From Streptomyces polyasparticus (lineage in GTDB: Bacteria; Actinomycetota; Actinomycetes; Streptomycetales; Streptomycetaceae): a stretch of 64,000 nucleotides of DNA. Made by a program: the position numbers and the translations under genes. The notes under the pieces were generated by a model. The model saw only the letters and a list, made by a program, of their open reading frames with translations. It was not told the DNA's origin and did no database searches. Position 1 is the stretch's first letter, and the number at the start of each line of letters is the position of its first letter. Below, in pieces: positions 9,091-16,536 of the stretch. The DNA lies in the NCBI RefSeq assembly GCF_014493765.1, contig NZ_JACTVJ010000017.1, positions 124,001 through 188,000 of the forward strand, written 5' to 3'.

Positions 9091-9477
9091 TCACAGGCGG
9101 AGCACGAGGTGGAGGGTGCTCTCGGCCTGGATGTTGTAGTCGGCCAGGGTGCGGCCGTCCTCCAGTTGCTTGCCCGCGTAGATGAGGCGCTGCTGGTCCG
9201 GCGGGATGCCCTCGGCGTCCTGGATCTTCGCCTTCGCGGTGTCGATCGTGTCGGAGGGCAGCACGCAGAGCGTGATCGTCTTGCCCGTCAGGGTCTTCAC
9301 GTAGAGCGGCATCAGCTCTTGCGGTGCGTCGTCGTCACGGCCGATGCCGATGCTCAGACGTACGGCGGGTTCGGCCGTGCACGGGTTGGGCTCGGCCGGG
9401 GCGGCGGACGCGGGGGCCGCCGACACGAGGCCGAGGACGACGAGGCTCGATGCTGCCAGGGCACAGCGGAGAAGCAT
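9091..9477 (-). CDS. Secreted ubiquitin-like protein
   Basis: 128 residues from the ATG at 9477 (GGGAG 5 bases upstream). Residues 1-26 are a Sec signal peptide ending ASA-AP; then about 29 residues containing one Cys; then a 73-residue ubiquitin fold starting [15 protein letters not shown] and ending STLHLVLRL. Against eukaryotic ubiquitin I count 61 of 73 identities. Differences: Q2P, I3L, F4Y, E16C, E18L, E24D, N25T, V26A, K33A, F45Y, S57A, K63A. Lys6, 11, 27, 29 and 48 and the Leu8/Ile44/Val70 patch are kept. The stop comes right after Leu73, so the RGG tail needed for conjugation is missing. Cys16 and the Cys in the extension could form a disulphide. Codon usage is ordinary Streptomyces, so this is not recent contamination. 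Role unknown. Confidence 0.9.
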   Translation of the reverse strand: MLLRCALAASSLVVLGLVSAAPASAAPAEPNPCTAEPAVRLSIGIGRDDDAPQELMPLYVKTLTGKTITLCVLPSDTIDTAKAKIQDAEGIPPDQQRLIYAGKQLEDGRTLADYNIQAESTLHLVLRL

Positions 9478-9564
9478 GGGCTCCCTTTCGTGGACGTCCC
9501 TGCCACGGTGGTCCGGTCCCCCACATCCCCGCATCCGCAGCACCGCCGGACGGAGGCGGGCTCC

Positions 9565-9996
9565 TCAGCTGTCCGAGGTACGGGGCCTGGCGTCATGCCG
9601 CGAGGCGTCCGGGCCGAAGCGTACGAATCCCGCGATGTGTGGCGTGAAGGTGAGAGTGGCCGGGGCCGTCACCGCCGCGCGGATGCCGTCGGTCACGTCC
9701 GCGTCCGGTGTGCCGAAGACCTCGAAGCCCTCCACCGTGCAGTGCTCCATGACCTCGCGGATGTAGGGATCGGAGAGCTTCCAGTGCGTGCGGACCGCGT
9801 CCGAGTCCGCGTAGAGCTGGAAGCTGTGCGCCAGCATCCGTTCCTCGTCGATGAACGTCTGCACCATCAGCTGCGGTCCGTGCCGCTCCACGAAGTCCAC
9901 GGCGCGGGCGATCGCGTCACGGAACTCCGCGAGGTGTCCGTCGGTGATCCGCATCGTGTTGCGGAAGAGAACCAGGGTGCTGTCCGAAGTGGTCAT
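9565..9996 (-). CDS. Hypothetical protein, possible ABM-like monooxygenase fold
   Basis: 143 residues from the ATG at 9996 (AGGGTAG upstream). Soluble, no signal peptide. The pattern of an N-terminal strand, LAEFRDAIARAVDFVERHGP helix, then FIDEERMLAHSFQLYADSDAV resembles dimeric alpha/beta barrel (ABM/quinol monooxygenase) proteins, where this part holds the fold rather than catalytic residues. It lies 80 bp downstream of the broken sigma factor gene on the same strand, so may have belonged to that operon, and 87 bp upstream of the ubiquitin-like gene. Family assignment tentative. Confidence 0.6.
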   Translation of the reverse strand: MTTSDSTLVLFRNTMRITDGHLAEFRDAIARAVDFVERHGPQLMVQTFIDEERMLAHSFQLYADSDAVRTHWKLSDPYIREVMEHCTVEGFEVFGTPDADVTDGIRAAVTAPATLTFTPHIAGFVRFGPDASRHDARPRTSDS

Positions 9997-10075
9997 GGGA
10001 CTACCCTGGTTCCTCAACTTTGCTCGAGGTCAAGCGGGATCGAGGGATCGTCGAAACGTCGGCCGCACCGCAGGC

Positions 10076-10345
10076 TCACGCGCCCAGGTCGTACGGAGTG
10101 CCGCTTGTCACGGCTTGCAGCTTCTCCGGGTTGGCGACGTTGTGGATGGCCGTGATGCGCCCCCGCGCGTCGAAGTCGAAGGTGACCGTGGCGATCACGC
10201 GGTCCGGGGACTTGAAGAGCAGGCCGGGGCCGCCGTTGATCTGCGCGAGGCGGGCGGTCATGTCGGACGGCTCGACGCCCTGGTACGCGACCGTGCCGAT
10301 CCGCGCGAACCACGAGGCGACCGTGTCCGCGCCCACCACGGGCTT
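10076..10345 (-). pseudogene. C-terminal remnant of an ECF41/SigJ-type sigma factor
   Basis: About 90 residues, from KPVVGADTVASWF to NPEKLQAV and the stop at 10076, look like the SnoaL-like C-terminal domain of ECF41 sigma factors (GGPGLLFKSPDRVIATVTFDFD, then GRITAIHNVANPEKL). The sigma-2 and sigma-4 regions are gone: homology stops at about 10345 where the TnpB element begins. On the far side of the element is the N-terminus of an oxidoreductase on the same strand, a typical ECF41 neighbour. So insertion was accompanied by loss of roughly 1 kb. Non-functional as a sigma factor. Confidence 0.75.
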
Positions 10346-10552
10346 CAGCCTGATTCTTGCGAGGAACCCCAGGCGTTCACGCCCGGGAGGAATCGCATCC
10401 GGCGGCTGCGACGCGGAGTGTCCGGGTTTCGCGCCGACGGAGCCGGACCAAGCCCGTTGGCAGCCGTACACATGTTCTGGAGATCGCTGGCACGGGGGTG
10501 TCGCTCTGGAAGGCGACACGTTTGTGTGACAGTCCGTCTAGCGTTCGGTGTC

Positions 10553-11524
10553 ATGAAGCTGGTGGTGCGGGTGAAACTCCTGCCGACGCCCGTACAGGCG
10601 AAGGCACTTGAGGCGACCCTGCACGCCTGCAACGAGGCCGCCACCTGGGCCGCACACGTCGCCTTCGACAAGAAGGCACGCCGTCCGCTGGAACTGCGCA
10701 AGCACACCTATACCGAGATCCGCGCGCGGTGGGGTCTGGGTGCGCAGGCCGCCCAGCACGCGATCAAGAAGACCTGCGACGCCTACACCACCCTGAACGC
10801 CAACCTCCGCGCTGGCCGCTACGGACGACCTGGCACCCGGCGCCACACCCGCGCCGCGGGAAAGCCGGTCACCTTCCGCCCCACAGCCGCCCAGCCCTAC
10901 GACGACCGGATGCTGTCCTGGCAGCACCAGGCGCGCACGGTGTCGATCTGGACCACCACCGGCCGGATGAAGGGTGTGGCCTTCACCGGACAGGCCGAGC
11001 AGCTCGCCTTCCTGGCCGCACACCGCAAGGGTGAGTCCGACCTGGTGTGCCAGGACGGCACCTGGTACCTGATCGCCACCTGCGACATCGACGAAGCCGC
11101 CCTCAACACCCACCCGAACGGGTTCCTCGGCGTGGACCTGGGCATCGTGAACATCGCCGTCACCTGTGACGGCACCCGGCACGCAGGCCGCCGCATCAAC
11201 CGGAAGCGGGAGAACGGAAAGCCCCAACGCGCCACGCTGCACTCCTGGCCGTTCGCCCAGCTCGGAGCCTTCATCGCCTACAAGGCGAAGAAGGCCGGGG
11301 TACCGGTCGTGTACGTCGATCCGGCCTACACCAGCCAGGAATGCTCCCAGTGCCACCACACCGCACGTTCGAACCGGCCCTCCCAGGCCGTGTTCGCGTG
11401 CCGGGTCTGCGGCTTCGTTGAGCACGCCGACCTCAACTCGTCCCACAACATCGCCCACCGCGGGTGGTACACGTGGGTCCGCGGGGCCCCGTCAACGGCC
11501 CCAGAACTCACCCTCACCGCGTAA
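10553..11524 (+). CDS. tnpB: TnpB-family RNA-guided nuclease relative, RuvC-II segment deleted
   Basis: 323 residues from the ATG at 10553; intact Streptomyces TnpB proteins are about 380-400. The N-terminal HTH/WED region (MKLVVRVKLLPTPVQAKALE) is present, RuvC-I has its Asp (GVDLGIVNIAVTCDG), the zinc finger (CSQCH... CRVCGF) is complete and RuvC-III has its Asp (HADLNSSHNIA). However the sequence jumps from GRRINRKRENG straight to KPQRATLHSWPFAQL: the usual 60-70 residues between, with the helical REC-like part and the catalytic Glu of the E-E-L motif, are missing without a frameshift. Predicted unable to cut DNA; it may still bind guide RNA and target. It could be simple decay or a nuclease-dead derivative. 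Confidence 0.88.
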   Translation: MKLVVRVKLLPTPVQAKALEATLHACNEAATWAAHVAFDKKARRPLELRKHTYTEIRARWGLGAQAAQHAIKKTCDAYTTLNANLRAGRYGRPGTRRHTRAAGKPVTFRPTAAQPYDDRMLSWQHQARTVSIWTTTGRMKGVAFTGQAEQLAFLAAHRKGESDLVCQDGTWYLIATCDIDEAALNTHPNGFLGVDLGIVNIAVTCDGTRHAGRRINRKRENGKPQRATLHSWPFAQLGAFIAYKAKKAGVPVVYVDPAYTSQECSQCHHTARSNRPSQAVFACRVCGFVEHADLNSSHNIAHRGWYTWVRGAPSTAPELTLTA

Positions 11525-11603
11525 GTTCCAGACGCAGCCGTAACCATCACAGCCAGTGATGACTCGAGCAGCAAGCCCGGGAATTCATTCCCGGGTCGTT
11601 GAC
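11525..11603 (+). ncRNA. Putative omega/reRNA 3' end of the TnpB element
   Basis: TnpB guide RNAs come from the 3' end of the gene and the right end of the element. Here the stretch after the stop contains hairpin CCCGGGAAT-TC-ATTCCCGGG (11576-11595) and ends TCGTTGAC. The guide would then be the flanking bases from 11604, which lie in the oxidoreductase remnant. Structure is visible; expression and role are inferred. Confidence 0.4.
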
Positions 11604-11999
11604 GGTGTACGCGTGGTCCTCGGCACCCGGTACGGCGGCGGTGTCGGCCACTCCCCCGAGGCCGTACACGAGGGTGTCGTAGGCGAGTTCGCGGTCGTCG
11701 TCGACGCGTACGGTCCGCGCCCGGGCGTCGATCGCGGTGACCCAGCCGCGGGCGAAGCGGACGCCCGTGCCGTCGAGCAGCGTGCCGAGGTCGAGCTCGG
11801 CCGTCTTCCGGCCGGTGGCCGTCAGGTGCAGCCGCATCCGCTCGGTGAAGCGGGCCTCCGCGTTCACCAGCGTGATCTCCACACCGCCGCGCCGCCGTAC
11901 CCGGCCTGCGAGCTGGACCGCGGCCGAGAGGCCCGCGTATCCCGCGCCCAGGACGACCACGCGGTGGGTGCCGATGCCGGTCTGCTGCTGTGCGTTCAT
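11604..11999 (-). pseudogene. N-terminal remnant of an NDH-2-like FAD/NAD(P) oxidoreductase
   Basis: Starts at the ATG at 11999 with a good ribosome site (GGAGA). The dinucleotide-binding motif VVVLGAGYAGLSAAVQLAG is intact and the sequence runs about 130 residues to DTLVYGLGGVADTAAVPGAEDHAYT, where it meets the TnpB right end; the reading frame then stops at 11547 after unrelated residues. About two thirds of the usual 370-400 residues are lost. It was probably upstream of, and co-transcribed with, the ECF41 sigma factor now truncated at 10345. Confidence 0.8.
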
Positions 12000-12116
12000 G
12001 GCCTGTCTCCCTCTGGCTCCGCCTTGCTGACGACCACCAGATGGGAGCGGGCGGCCGGAACGTGACATGGCGGGGAAGTGACGCGCGCCACACGTGCCGA
12101 AGGGGCCTGGACCGCC

Positions 12117-12731
12117 TTACGCGTCTCGCCAGGACGGACCCCAGTCCGCGTCGTGCCACACCCGCCCCGTGAGCGCGGTGAGCAGGCGGCCCGCGGTGGC
12201 GTGGGCCATGTCGGGTGGTGTGCCCGCCGCCGTCAGGGCCTCGGCGATCCGCGGCAACGCCCCCTCCGGTACGTACGGTTCGTCGAGGAGGGGCAGCAGG
12301 AGGAGCAGCCGCAGGTGCGGCTCGCGGACACCGGCGCCGGGCGCGGGGCTGTCGGCGATGCGGACCATGTCCGGCCACGGCAGGCCGGCACCCTCGCGCT
12401 CGCCCTCCCACTTGGCGAGGAGCTCCGCGTGCGTCCGGTCCGGGTGGACGCGCAGATAGTCGACGCCCTCGTCCTCCTCGAGGTTGCGGAAGACCACGAG
12501 CACGCCCGAGCCGTCCGCGGAGCGCACCCGGAACACCGGCCAGCTCTCGGGCGACCAGAGGGTCTCGTACAGCTCGTCCGCATCGGCGCCGTCCTCACCG
12601 AACCACTCCGGGGCAGGGCGCTCCGGTGCCTGGGCGCCTGCCAGCAGGAGGTAGTTCGACCAGAAGCCCGGTCGTGTGAGGAGTGGCTCCCCGGCGGCCA
12701 GCGGCCCGCCCCCGTATCCCTTGATCCGCAT
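12117..12731 (-). CDS. Hypothetical protein downstream of cebR
   Basis: 204 residues, cytoplasmic, acidic, no recognised domain. Opens MRIKGYGGGPLAAGEPLLTRPGFWSNYLLL and contains a Trp/Pro-rich middle (WSPESWPVFRVRSADGSG). The ATG at 12731 has only a weak ribosome site. It lies 65 bp after cebR on the same strand, so may be read through from the cebR promoter, but nothing ties it to sugar use. Confidence 0.65.
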   Translation of the reverse strand: MRIKGYGGGPLAAGEPLLTRPGFWSNYLLLAGAQAPERPAPEWFGEDGADADELYETLWSPESWPVFRVRSADGSGVLVVFRNLEEDEGVDYLRVHPDRTHAELLAKWEGEREGAGLPWPDMVRIADSPAPGAGVREPHLRLLLLLPLLDEPYVPEGALPRIAEALTAAGTPPDMAHATAGRLLTALTGRVWHDADWGPSWRDA

Positions 12732-12796
12732 AACCGCAGCCTGCCACCAGGCACTGACACCTCGGGCAGGGCCCCGTCCCAGGACGAGGACCCGTC

Positions 12797-13873
12797 TCAG
12801 GACGAGGAGCGGATCACCAACTGTGTCGGCAGGACCACCTGTTCGCGGCTGAGCAGCCGGGACGTCTGGGGGCGGTGGGCGTCGATCGCGGCGATCTCCG
12901 CGAGGAGCAGGCGGGTCATCTCGCGGCCCATCTGTTCGATGGGCTGGCGGACGCTGGTCAGCGGCGGGTCCATGTGGCGGGCGATCGCCGAGTCGTCGAA
13001 GCCGACGAGGGACACGTCGTCGGGGATACGGCGGCCCTGTTCGCGCAGGATCTGGCGGGCGCCCGAGGCCATCACGTCGGAGGCGGCGAAGACCGCGTCG
13101 AGGTCGGGGCGGCGGCGGAGCAGCTCGGCCATGGCGCGCCGGCCGCCCTCCTCGCTGAAGTCCCCCGGTTCGACGAGGGCTTCGTCCTCCTCGATGCCGG
13201 CCGCCGAGAGCGCCGCACGGTAGCCGTCGAGGCGGCGCTGGGCACCGTAGACATCGAGGATTCCCGTGATGGTGGCGATACGGGTGCGGCCGCGCTCCAC
13301 GAGGTGGGCGATGGCCGCCCTGGCGCCTTCGAAGTTGTCCGTGTCGACGGAGGCCAGCGGCTCGGTGGCCGAACGGCGGCCGCTGACCACGGCGGGGATG
13401 TGCAGGTCGTCGATGAGGTCGGGCAGCGGATCGTTGGCGTGGACCGAGACCAGGAGCACGCCGTCGACGCGCTGGGCCGCCAAGTACTGCGCCAGGCGCC
13501 GCCGTTCGCGGTCCTTGCTCGCGAACGTGAGCAGGAGCTGAACCTCGGTGTCGGCGAGGGCCACACCGACCCCGTGGATGATGTCGGAGAAGTAGGGCTC
13601 GGCGAAGAAGCGGCCCTCCGGCTCCGGGACCACCAGGGCGATCGCGTCCGTACGGTTGGCGGCCAGTGCACGCGCCGCTGTGTTCGGAACATAACCGAGC
13701 TCGGCCACGGCCGCCTCGACGGCCGCGCGCGTCGTCTCGCTGACGCGGGGCGAGCCGTTGATGACCCGCGAGACCGTGCCTCGGCCGACGCCCGCACGCG
13801 CCGCGACCTCCTCGAGCGTGGGCCTGCCCCCGCTCCTGGCCCGTCCGCCTTCCCGAGGTTGACGGATCGTCAT
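12797..13873 (-). CDS. cebR: CebR, LacI-family repressor of cello-oligosaccharide genes
   Basis: 358 residues from the ATG at 13873, with GGGAGG upstream; a longer frame to 14044 lacks a ribosome site and adds unrelated residues. N-terminal LacI helix-turn-helix TLEEVAARAGVGRGTVSRVI and hinge NTAARALA, then a periplasmic-binding-type sensor (VVSGRR; GFDDSAIARHMDPPLTSVRQP). Known CebR proteins bind TGGGAGCGCTCCCA and release DNA on binding cellobiose or cellotriose. Two such boxes are present, one between this gene and cebE and one at bglC. Divergent from cebEFG. Confidence 0.93.
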   Translation of the reverse strand: MTIRQPREGGRARSGGRPTLEEVAARAGVGRGTVSRVINGSPRVSETTRAAVEAAVAELGYVPNTAARALAANRTDAIALVVPEPEGRFFAEPYFSDIIHGVGVALADTEVQLLLTFASKDRERRRLAQYLAAQRVDGVLLVSVHANDPLPDLIDDLHIPAVVSGRRSATEPLASVDTDNFEGARAAIAHLVERGRTRIATITGILDVYGAQRRLDGYRAALSAAGIEEDEALVEPGDFSEEGGRRAMAELLRRRPDLDAVFAASDVMASGARQILREQGRRIPDDVSLVGFDDSAIARHMDPPLTSVRQPIEQMGREMTRLLLAEIAAIDAHRPQTSRLLSREQVVLPTQLVIRSSS

Positions 13874-14055
13874 GCATGCCTCCCCATCGGCGTAGGAACC
13901 AGCGGAGCGCTCGGCGATCCCTGCATGGATCACCGAGTCTGCCCGAGATTTCGACCACCCGGGCCGAAACTTACAGCCCGATAACCGATTCGGCTCCGTC
14001 TGTCGCACCTCTTGCCTCTCCCTGGCCGAGCCGGGACTCTTCAACTCATCACACC

Positions 14056-14069
14056 TGGGAGCGCTCCCG
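14056..14069. promoter_or_regulatory. CebR box upstream of cebE
   Basis: TGGGAGCGCTCCCG matches the palindromic CebR operator TGGGAGCGCTCCCA at 13 of 14 positions, in the 311-bp space between cebR and cebE, 115 bp before the cebE start. It could regulate both directions. Confidence 0.9.
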
Positions 14070-14184
14070 CCGTACCTGACTCATACACAACCCGTACGTT
14101 CCCGCCCGAGCCGCACAGTGAAATCCCCCCACAGCACGAGAGAGTTGGCCGGGAGTCGGCACGTCAGGGCACAAGGAGGACGCA

Positions 14185-15516
14185 ATGCGCATGAGGCACC
14201 GAACGTCCCGTCAGGCCGTGGTCCTCGCGGCCGTCGCCGCGCTGGGCGCGGGACTGCTGGCAGGCTGCGCCGATGACTCGGAAGAGCCAGGCGGCTCGGG
14301 CACGAAGGGCGGCAAGGACACCAAGGGCAAGACCACGATCACCGTGGGCGTGTTCGGTGCCTTCGGCCTCAAGGAGGCAGGTCTCTACGACCAGTACATG
14401 AAGGAGAACCCGGACGTCGTCATCAAGCAGACGTCCGTCGAACGGAACGAGAACTACTACCCGGCGCTGCTCACCCACCTCGCCTCGGGCAGCGGCCTCG
14501 CCGACATCCAGGCCATCGAGGTCAACAACATCGCGGAGATCACCGCGACCCAGGCCGACAAGCTGATGGACCTCGGCAAGGCCGAGGGCGTGGACAAGAA
14601 CAACTTCCTCGACTGGAAGTGGCAGCAGGGCACCGCCGAGGGCGGCAAGACGGTCGCGCTCGGCACGGACGTCGGCCCGCAGGGGATCTGCTACCGCAAG
14701 GACCTGTTCCAGAAGGCCGGGCTGCCCACGGACCGCGAGAAGGTCGGCGCGCTGTGGGCGGGCGACTGGCAGAAGTACCTCGCCGTCGGCAAGCAGTTCA
14801 AGGCCAAGGTGAAGGACGCCGCCTTCGTCGACGGTGCGCAGAACGTGATGGCCGCGGTGCACGGCAGCAGCGAGAAGCGCTTCTACGACGAGAACGGCGA
14901 GATCATCTACAAGACCAACCCGGTCATCAAGGAAGGCTGGGACCTGGCCGCCGAGTTCGCCGAGGCGGGTCTGTCGGCGAAGCTGCAGAGCTTCACGCCC
15001 TCCTGGGACCAGGGCTTCGCCAACGGTGACTTCGCGACGATCTCCTGCCCGGCCTGGATGCTCGGCTACATCCAGGACAAGGGCGGCGACAAGGCCAAGG
15101 GCAAGTGGGACGTGGCGCCCGCGCCGAAGCCCAGCAACTGGGGCGGCTCCTTCCTCGTCGTACCCGAAGCGGGCAAGAACAAGGAGGCGGCGGCCAAGCT
15201 CGCCGCCTGGCTGACGGCCCCCGAGCAGCAGGCGAAGCTCTTCACCGAGCGGGCCAGTTTCCCGAGCGCCAAGGCCGCGTACGAACTGCCCGCGGTCAAG
15301 GACGCGAAGCACACGTACTTCGACAACGCGCCCATCGGTGAGATCTTCGCGAAGGCCGCCCTTGACGCCCCGGTGCAGATCCTCGGCCCGAAGGACCTGA
15401 TCATCGCGCAGAACCTCGCGGATGTGGGCATGCTCCAGGTCGACCAGAAGGGCACCGCCCCCGATGCGGCCTGGGAGAAGGCAGTGAAGTCGATCGACAA
15501 CGCGCTGGATCAGTAG
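14185..15516 (+). CDS. cebE: CebE, cello-oligosaccharide-binding lipoprotein of ABC transporter
   Basis: Captures cellobiose/cellotriose outside the membrane for CebFG. 443 residues; ATG at 14185 with AAGGAGGA upstream. Basic N-terminus, hydrophobic stretch and lipobox LLAGC (Cys28), then an acidic/Lys-Gly linker and a type 1 extracellular solute-binding fold (TTITVGVFGAFGLKEAG; DVGPQGICYRKDLFQKAGL). Induced by cello-oligosaccharides through CebR in related species. First gene of cebEFG; cebF starts one base after its stop. The ATPase (MsiK) is encoded elsewhere, as usual. Confidence 0.93.
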   Translation: MRMRHRTSRQAVVLAAVAALGAGLLAGCADDSEEPGGSGTKGGKDTKGKTTITVGVFGAFGLKEAGLYDQYMKENPDVVIKQTSVERNENYYPALLTHLASGSGLADIQAIEVNNIAEITATQADKLMDLGKAEGVDKNNFLDWKWQQGTAEGGKTVALGTDVGPQGICYRKDLFQKAGLPTDREKVGALWAGDWQKYLAVGKQFKAKVKDAAFVDGAQNVMAAVHGSSEKRFYDENGEIIYKTNPVIKEGWDLAAEFAEAGLSAKLQSFTPSWDQGFANGDFATISCPAWMLGYIQDKGGDKAKGKWDVAPAPKPSNWGGSFLVVPEAGKNKEAAAKLAAWLTAPEQQAKLFTERASFPSAKAAYELPAVKDAKHTYFDNAPIGEIFAKAALDAPVQILGPKDLIIAQNLADVGMLQVDQKGTAPDAAWEKAVKSIDNALDQ

Positions 15517-16536
15517 ATGGTGAAGCAGTACGAGACCACCGCGGCCCCCCGAGGGGAGGGGGCCGCGGCCCCGCGCGCCGTACAGGAGCCGAGCGCCAAG
15601 GAGCTCAAGTCCCGTGCGTGGCGCAGCCGGCGCTACCGCTGGGACATGAAGTTCAGCCCGTACGCGCTGCTCAGTCCGTTCTTCCTCTTCTTCCTCGCCT
15701 TCGGGCTCTTCCCGCTGCTCTACACCGGCTGGGCCTCGATGCACCGGGTCTCGCTGACCGCTCCGAACGACATGGAGTGGGTGGGCTTCAGGAACTTCAC
15801 CCGGCTCCTGGAGGACGAGTTCTTCTGGAACGCCCTGAAGAACACCGTCACCATCGGCCTGATCTCCACGGTGCCGCAGCTGCTCATGGCCCTGGGCATC
15901 GCCCATCTGCTCAACTACCGGCTGCGCGGCTCCTGGTTCTTCCGGGTCGCGGCGCTCACCCCGTACGCCACCTCGGTGGCCGCGGCGACGCTGGTGTTCG
16001 TGCTGCTCTACGGGCGCGACTACGGAATGATCAACTGGGGCCTCGGTCAGATCGGGATCGACAACATCGACTGGAAGAACGGGGACTGGACCTCCCAGCT
16101 CGCGGTCTCCTCGATCGTCATCTGGCGCTGGACGGGCTACAACGCGCTGATCTATCTGGCCGCGATGCAGTCCATCCCCAACGACCTGTACGAGTCCGCG
16201 GCGATCGACGGGGCCTCGCGCTGGCAGCAGTTCTTCCATGTGACCCTGCCCTCGCTCAGGCCCACGATCCTGTTCACCTGTGTGGTCTCCACGATCGGTG
16301 CGACCCAGCTCTTCGGTGAGCCGCTGCTCTTCAACGACGGGGCCTCGCCGACGGGCGGCTCCGACCACCAGTTCCAGACGCTGGGTCTTTATCTGTACGA
16401 ACAGGGCTGGGTGAATCTGCATCTGGGCCGGGCCTCGGCCATCGCCTGGACGATGTTCCTGATCCTGCTGGTCGTGGCCGCCGTCAACTGGGCGATCGCC
16501 CGCCGGCTGCGCAGGAGCGAAGGGAGGGCCCGATGA
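15517..16536 (+). CDS. cebF: CebF, ABC sugar transporter permease
   Basis: 339 residues; its ATG directly follows the cebE TAG, suggesting translational coupling. A 45-residue cytoplasmic leader precedes six membrane helices starting YALLSPFFLFFLAFGLFPLLY; the MalF-type EAA loop (EsAAIDGASRWQQFFHVTLPSL) contacts the shared ATPase. Pairs with CebG. 4-base ATGA overlap with cebG. Confidence 0.92.
   Translation: MVKQYETTAAPRGEGAAAPRAVQEPSAKELKSRAWRSRRYRWDMKFSPYALLSPFFLFFLAFGLFPLLYTGWASMHRVSLTAPNDMEWVGFRNFTRLLEDEFFWNALKNTVTIGLISTVPQLLMALGIAHLLNYRLRGSWFFRVAALTPYATSVAAATLVFVLLYGRDYGMINWGLGQIGIDNIDWKNGDWTSQLAVSSIVIWRWTGYNALIYLAAMQSIPNDLYESAAIDGASRWQQFFHVTLPSLRPTILFTCVVSTIGATQLFGEPLLFNDGASPTGGSDHQFQTLGLYLYEQGWVNLHLGRASAIAWTMFLILLVVAAVNWAIARRLRRSEGRAR

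Larger units (their letters stand above)
10346..11603 (+). mobile_element. IS605/IS1341-type TnpB-only element (degenerate)
   Basis: The element carries a single tnpB gene and no TnpA transposase. Its left boundary is where sigma-factor homology stops (about 10345), its right boundary is GTCGTTGAC at 11603 after a 9-bp hairpin (11576-11595). A second hairpin-bearing stretch with the same flavour as TnpB right ends, GGAACCCCAGGCG... CGGGAGGAATC, lies at 10363-10392, at the left side, hinting at two stacked insertions. No target duplication is expected for this family. Boundaries are inferred from homology loss, so good to within about 10 bp. Confidence 0.7.

Noticed and set aside
9091-9477. 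Eukaryotic contamination as explanation for the ubiquitin-like gene
   Set aside because: Codon usage is ordinary Streptomyces, it has a bacterial signal peptide and ribosome site, shares a terminator with tRNA-His and is embedded between clear bacterial genes.
13874-14044. 57-residue N-terminal extension of CebR
   Set aside because: No ribosome site, not LacI-like, and it would run close to the CebR box; ATG at 13873 follows GGGAGG.
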